Assembly: GCA_021904315.1 (NCBI GenBank)
Contig: CM038924.1
Location: 16,311,551-16,375,550 of the forward strand
Length of the DNA stretch: 64,000 bases
Origin: Sphagnum magellanicum
Lineage: Eukaryota > Streptophyta > Sphagnopsida > Sphagnales > Sphagnaceae
Direction of reading: 5' to 3'
The notes beneath the pieces were generated by a model, which was given only the letters and a program-made list of their open reading frames with translations, searched no databases and was not told the origin of the DNA. Below, piece after piece: positions 60,957 to 64,000 of this stretch. The position numbers and the translations under genes are program-made. Within the stretch, counting starts at the first letter, position 1; every line of letters begins with the position of its first letter.

Positions 60957-61590
60957 GTGTATCCTCTTGTAGATGGGACATAAAAAGTTTATCTTCTTCA
61001 TGATGGGTGCATTTGTGATCAATCTAATAATATTGAAAAATGCAAGCAATTGGAATGAAATATGTTCAAAGAGTGATCAATTATTTGAATGAAAGGTTAT
61101 TTAACCATTTTATGTTCAATGCTTGTAAATTGTTCATCCCTATCTTATATCCTACATATCCTAATGATAAGACTTGTTCAATTGAACAATGGTTAAATAG
61201 ATTATGTGGCAAGTTTCAAGTCCCCAATGATGAATGTGACAAATGTCAAATGAATGTTTTGAAATGGTTGAAAACCACGTGGAAGACAATACCCAAGAAG
61301 TTTTTATGGGTGGCAAGGGACTATGGAAACACTACTCTTGAGTGGTCAACAAATGAGCTTAGATTGCATGGGTTATGATAAAAAAATACGTATAATTCCT
61401 TCTAGCATCGTAATCTATGAGAGGAGTAGTTTTTCAAAACAAAACCTTATCAAAAGTCATTTGCATAATAAACTAAAGTTGGAGACTCTTAATGCATTGA
61501 TGTGGATTTTAGTGGCAAATATTTTCATAGATGGTTTTGATTGGGATGATGTCATGTTGGGATTCTCCACATATAAACATATGTAATAAA
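60957..61590 (+). pseudogene. hAT-family transposase C-terminal relic (copy 2)
   Basis: Partner of the relic at 35693-36300 but less broken. The frame MKYVQRVINYLNERLFNHFM runs on through SIEQWLNRL to VLKWLKTTWKTIPKKFLWVA and ends at LRLHGL; a second frame carries IIPSSIVIYERSSFSKQN, SHLHNKLKLETLNALMW and FIDGFDWDDVML. The two hAT parts are in different frames and separated by a stop. The comparison shows which indels in copy 1 arose after the duplication. Confidence 0.77.
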
Positions 61591-61729
61591 GTTTGTAATT
61601 TTGACGATCGCTTAATATGGCTTTTCATTTGTTTTGATTGTGATTTGCACTCCTTGATGGTAATAAAGTTGGTTGTCTTTGTTGGAACTTTAATGCATTT
61701 TTTTAATATTGATCATTTTTTTATTAGAA

Positions 61730-62910
61730 ATTCATTTAAATAAAAACTAACTATTACATAAACATTTGAGCATATTTTTAATATTTATCGAAAGCCCTTT
61801 GTGAGTAGGATTTAATGAAAATAATTTTCATTTTTTTAGACCTAAGGAAGAAGAGATATTGAATTTTGAATAGTTTTTGTCATTGGGTATGTAGGTAAAT
61901 TATAAAACGGTTTTGAAAATAAGAATTTGTTGCATAACTAGTTCATACTTGGGTCAATGGCATAGGCTCCCAGGGGACACTAAATGTTGAAATTTAAAAC
62001 CATGTGCGTCAACAAGGTATTGTTTGGGGTGTATTAGGTAATTTTTCACCTTATTTTTTTTCACCCTATTATTACCTAATTTTTTCAATATGCACATATT
62101 TAAACCACCCTATATTAATTATATATCAATGTTCTAAATATACATACCCACATTTTTAAAACTAATTAAATTATATTTTACCCAGCAACCCAATATATGG
62201 CACCCTATATTTTACTCGTGTATTTTGTAAATTTTATATGAATGTCCCCTAGGCATGGGCTACACTAATTTGAATTGAATTGAATTGAATTAAATTAAAT
62301 TTGAATTGAAGTGAATCAAATTACATGTAATATCATTCCATATTTCCATTCAAATGGAACTTAATTTCCAAAAAATATTTTTCCATTAGTTGATCAGTAT
62401 AAGTATTGCATAACAATGCAAAACCCATGTTTAATAATCTCAAAAGAAGGTATTAAACATACCTACCTACCTTACATATAGCCTACTTACCTTACCAACC
62501 CACCACTTGCCTACCTACTTGGAAACACACATCAATTTTGTGTTTCAAACATTATAACATTATTATGTAATTATGTAGTCTCATAATATAAAAATTTACA
62601 TGTCTTTAACAAGTAAATACTTAGTTTTTAAAAAAAAATCATAATTACATGAAACTTGTAATGTTCTTTTAATTCCAATGAAACTTGTAAATAGATTATG
62701 TGATGAGAGATGTAAACCCATTGCTCAATCTTGGCTTAGGTGTTTGTGATAAATTTTTGCCCCACTTTATTGAAATGAAATGTAGCATGACCTTGGAAGT
62801 AGTGATTCCATAAGACAAGGGGATTAGAGTCTGGACAAAGGATGGGAAGCAGGGATCTAACTAAGTCTTAATGTCTTAATACAAGGTGGTTGTGAATTGT
62901 ATACATAAAA
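61730..62910 (+). repeat. Dispersed repeat family B, copy 3
   Basis: Partner of 36465-37650, inverse of 4540-5905. It has an AATTGAATTGAATTG run near 62275 where copy 2 has AATTAAATTAAA, a quick local change in a simple repeat. Confidence 0.7.
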
Positions 62911-64000
62911 ATCTCATAGTTGTTCACCTATGAGAGAAAGAGAAAAAGAGCGATTTAGTGCTGCCAATGGAGTGGAATTAAATTTAACATTGTTCTCCAA
63001 TTGTTATATTTAACATTCTACATATTATATAGTTGGAGGGATTTAATTGACGACTCTATAGGACATAGAGTTGTCAGTGTGAGGCAGGATTCTGTAGCAA
63101 TAGCAGCCGTCACCATCACACCAATGGCTTGTTCAAGGGATTGTGGAAGCAAATTGCACACATTTGAACGTTGTAGATTTTAGTGGGTACGGGTGGCGGC
63201 AACGATGGGGATCGTGGTAGGAATAGTAACGCAGTAACCAGCAACAACAACAACATCGATACATAATGGAAAAGAAAATCGGGGCAATGTTTGTCTGCAT
63301 AGTTAGTGACGACTATGCACATTATGCGATTTTGAGGCTAGAACAAATGGCATACTTCTAGATTTCACTACGATTTGATTAATCTCATTGGAATTGAGAT
63401 GTGATTGCTAGTGTTAATTCCAATTGGGAACCAATGGCAATAGAGGAAATGTGGTGTTCAAGCTTTCTAACTAAAACAAAGCTTGTTAAAGGAAGTAACT
63501 TGCCCCAAATTACAAATGAACTACTAAGTAACAAAAATAGATAGGCTTTGGGATACAATTTGAGAGAGGAGGTGTAATTGGGAACTTAATATGGCAACGA
63601 TCAAAATGCTTAGTATTTCTGCATGAAAAGATTATTTCTAATTTGTTGGATCTTGTGCATGCTTGGGAAGAATTTGAAAGCAAACGTTTGAAAGCATCCA
63701 CAAATGAGTTCACAAAAGTTTCAAGTGCATTGCCCTCTTGAATCACCACACAACACCACATCCTCTGTCATAGGAGCTCAAAGTTTTAACAAGGTTTTGA
63801 ATTTTAGAGTGGCGGTACATCATCTTTTACTTTAGGAACTCAAAGTTGTAAACCATGGTTTTGTTGAGTCACCTTCCTTTGTAAAGGTAAACTTCTATGG
63901 GACTACAACCAAGTAATGTTTTGTCAAATCCTTATTATGAAGTTTGATCTTGTACAAATTTGGGTTTTAGTTTGATTTAGGTTTGAATTTTATGCTCATC
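62911..64000. other. End of duplication and right flank
   Basis: The duplicated part ends near 63695. It includes short frames around an ACAACAACAAC run near 63245, without recognised motif. From 63696 to the window end the sequence is unique here and shows no gene. Confidence 0.35.

Larger units (their letters stand above)
51282..63695. repeat. Segmental duplication, copy 2
   Basis: Direct near-identical copy of 27282-38425, starting about 24.0 kb downstream. It is longer by about 1.27 kb, mainly through the Helitron (923 bp), about 310 bp of lectin 3' end retained, and one extra promoter unit. Copy 2 holds the intact lectin and so looks closer to the ancestral state on its left side. Confidence 0.9.

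Overview
The window reads as a gene-poor, AT-rich, repeat-dominated stretch of a land-plant nuclear genome. Evidence for this is the plant-type splice sites, plant transposon families (PIF/Harbinger, hAT, CACTA, Ty3/gypsy, Helitron), decayed telomere-type AAACCCT text, a plant-style Argonaute relic and a plant SEX4-like phosphatase. Lectins of the fungal fruit-body (Agaricus bisporus agglutinin) family are known in plants mainly from bryophytes, so a moss or liverwort is my best guess. That is inference, and the species cannot be read from the window.

Only two genes look intact. One is a three-exon dual-specificity phosphatase on the minus strand (26095-27228), related to starch phosphoglucan phosphatases. 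The other is a single-exon fruit-body-type lectin on the minus strand (51565-52056). Two further lectin copies are broken: one is 3'-truncated by a deletion (27400-27744), the other is frameshifted and has lost its promoter (48861-49356).

Layout: 0.5-1.5 kb PIF/Harbinger transposase relic; 2-2.5 kb telomere-like text; 2.6-5.9 kb dispersed repeats A and B; 9.8-11.1 kb diverged satellite and a GC-rich island; 13.5-15.2 kb Ty3/gypsy pol relic beside a solo LTR with target-site duplication (15336-16156); 20475-23606 a non-autonomous CACTA element with TTT target-site duplication; 25.7-27.2 kb an 82-bp array and the phosphatase; 27.28-38.43 kb copy 1 of a segmental duplication (truncated lectin, promoter minisatellite, repeat A, hAT relic, repeat B); 39.3-42.9 kb a decayed multi-domain element of an unclassified transposon-like family; 43.7-45.7 kb ankyrin pseudogene; 45.8-46.6 kb Argonaute pseudogene; 46.7-52.2 kb lectin locus with repeated flank blocks; 51.28-63.70 kb copy 2 of the segmental duplication, which carries a 923-bp Helitron absent from copy 1.

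The main biological story is a small family of fungal-type lectins in a plant genome, multiplied and eroded by local duplication. The copies differ in promoter minisatellite length, 3' deletion and frameshift. I saw no CRISPR array, rRNA or tRNA, and no operon-like system. Nothing here is clearly a new biological system; the lectin locus, the atypical phosphatase signature and the unclassified element at 39-43 kb deserve most attention.
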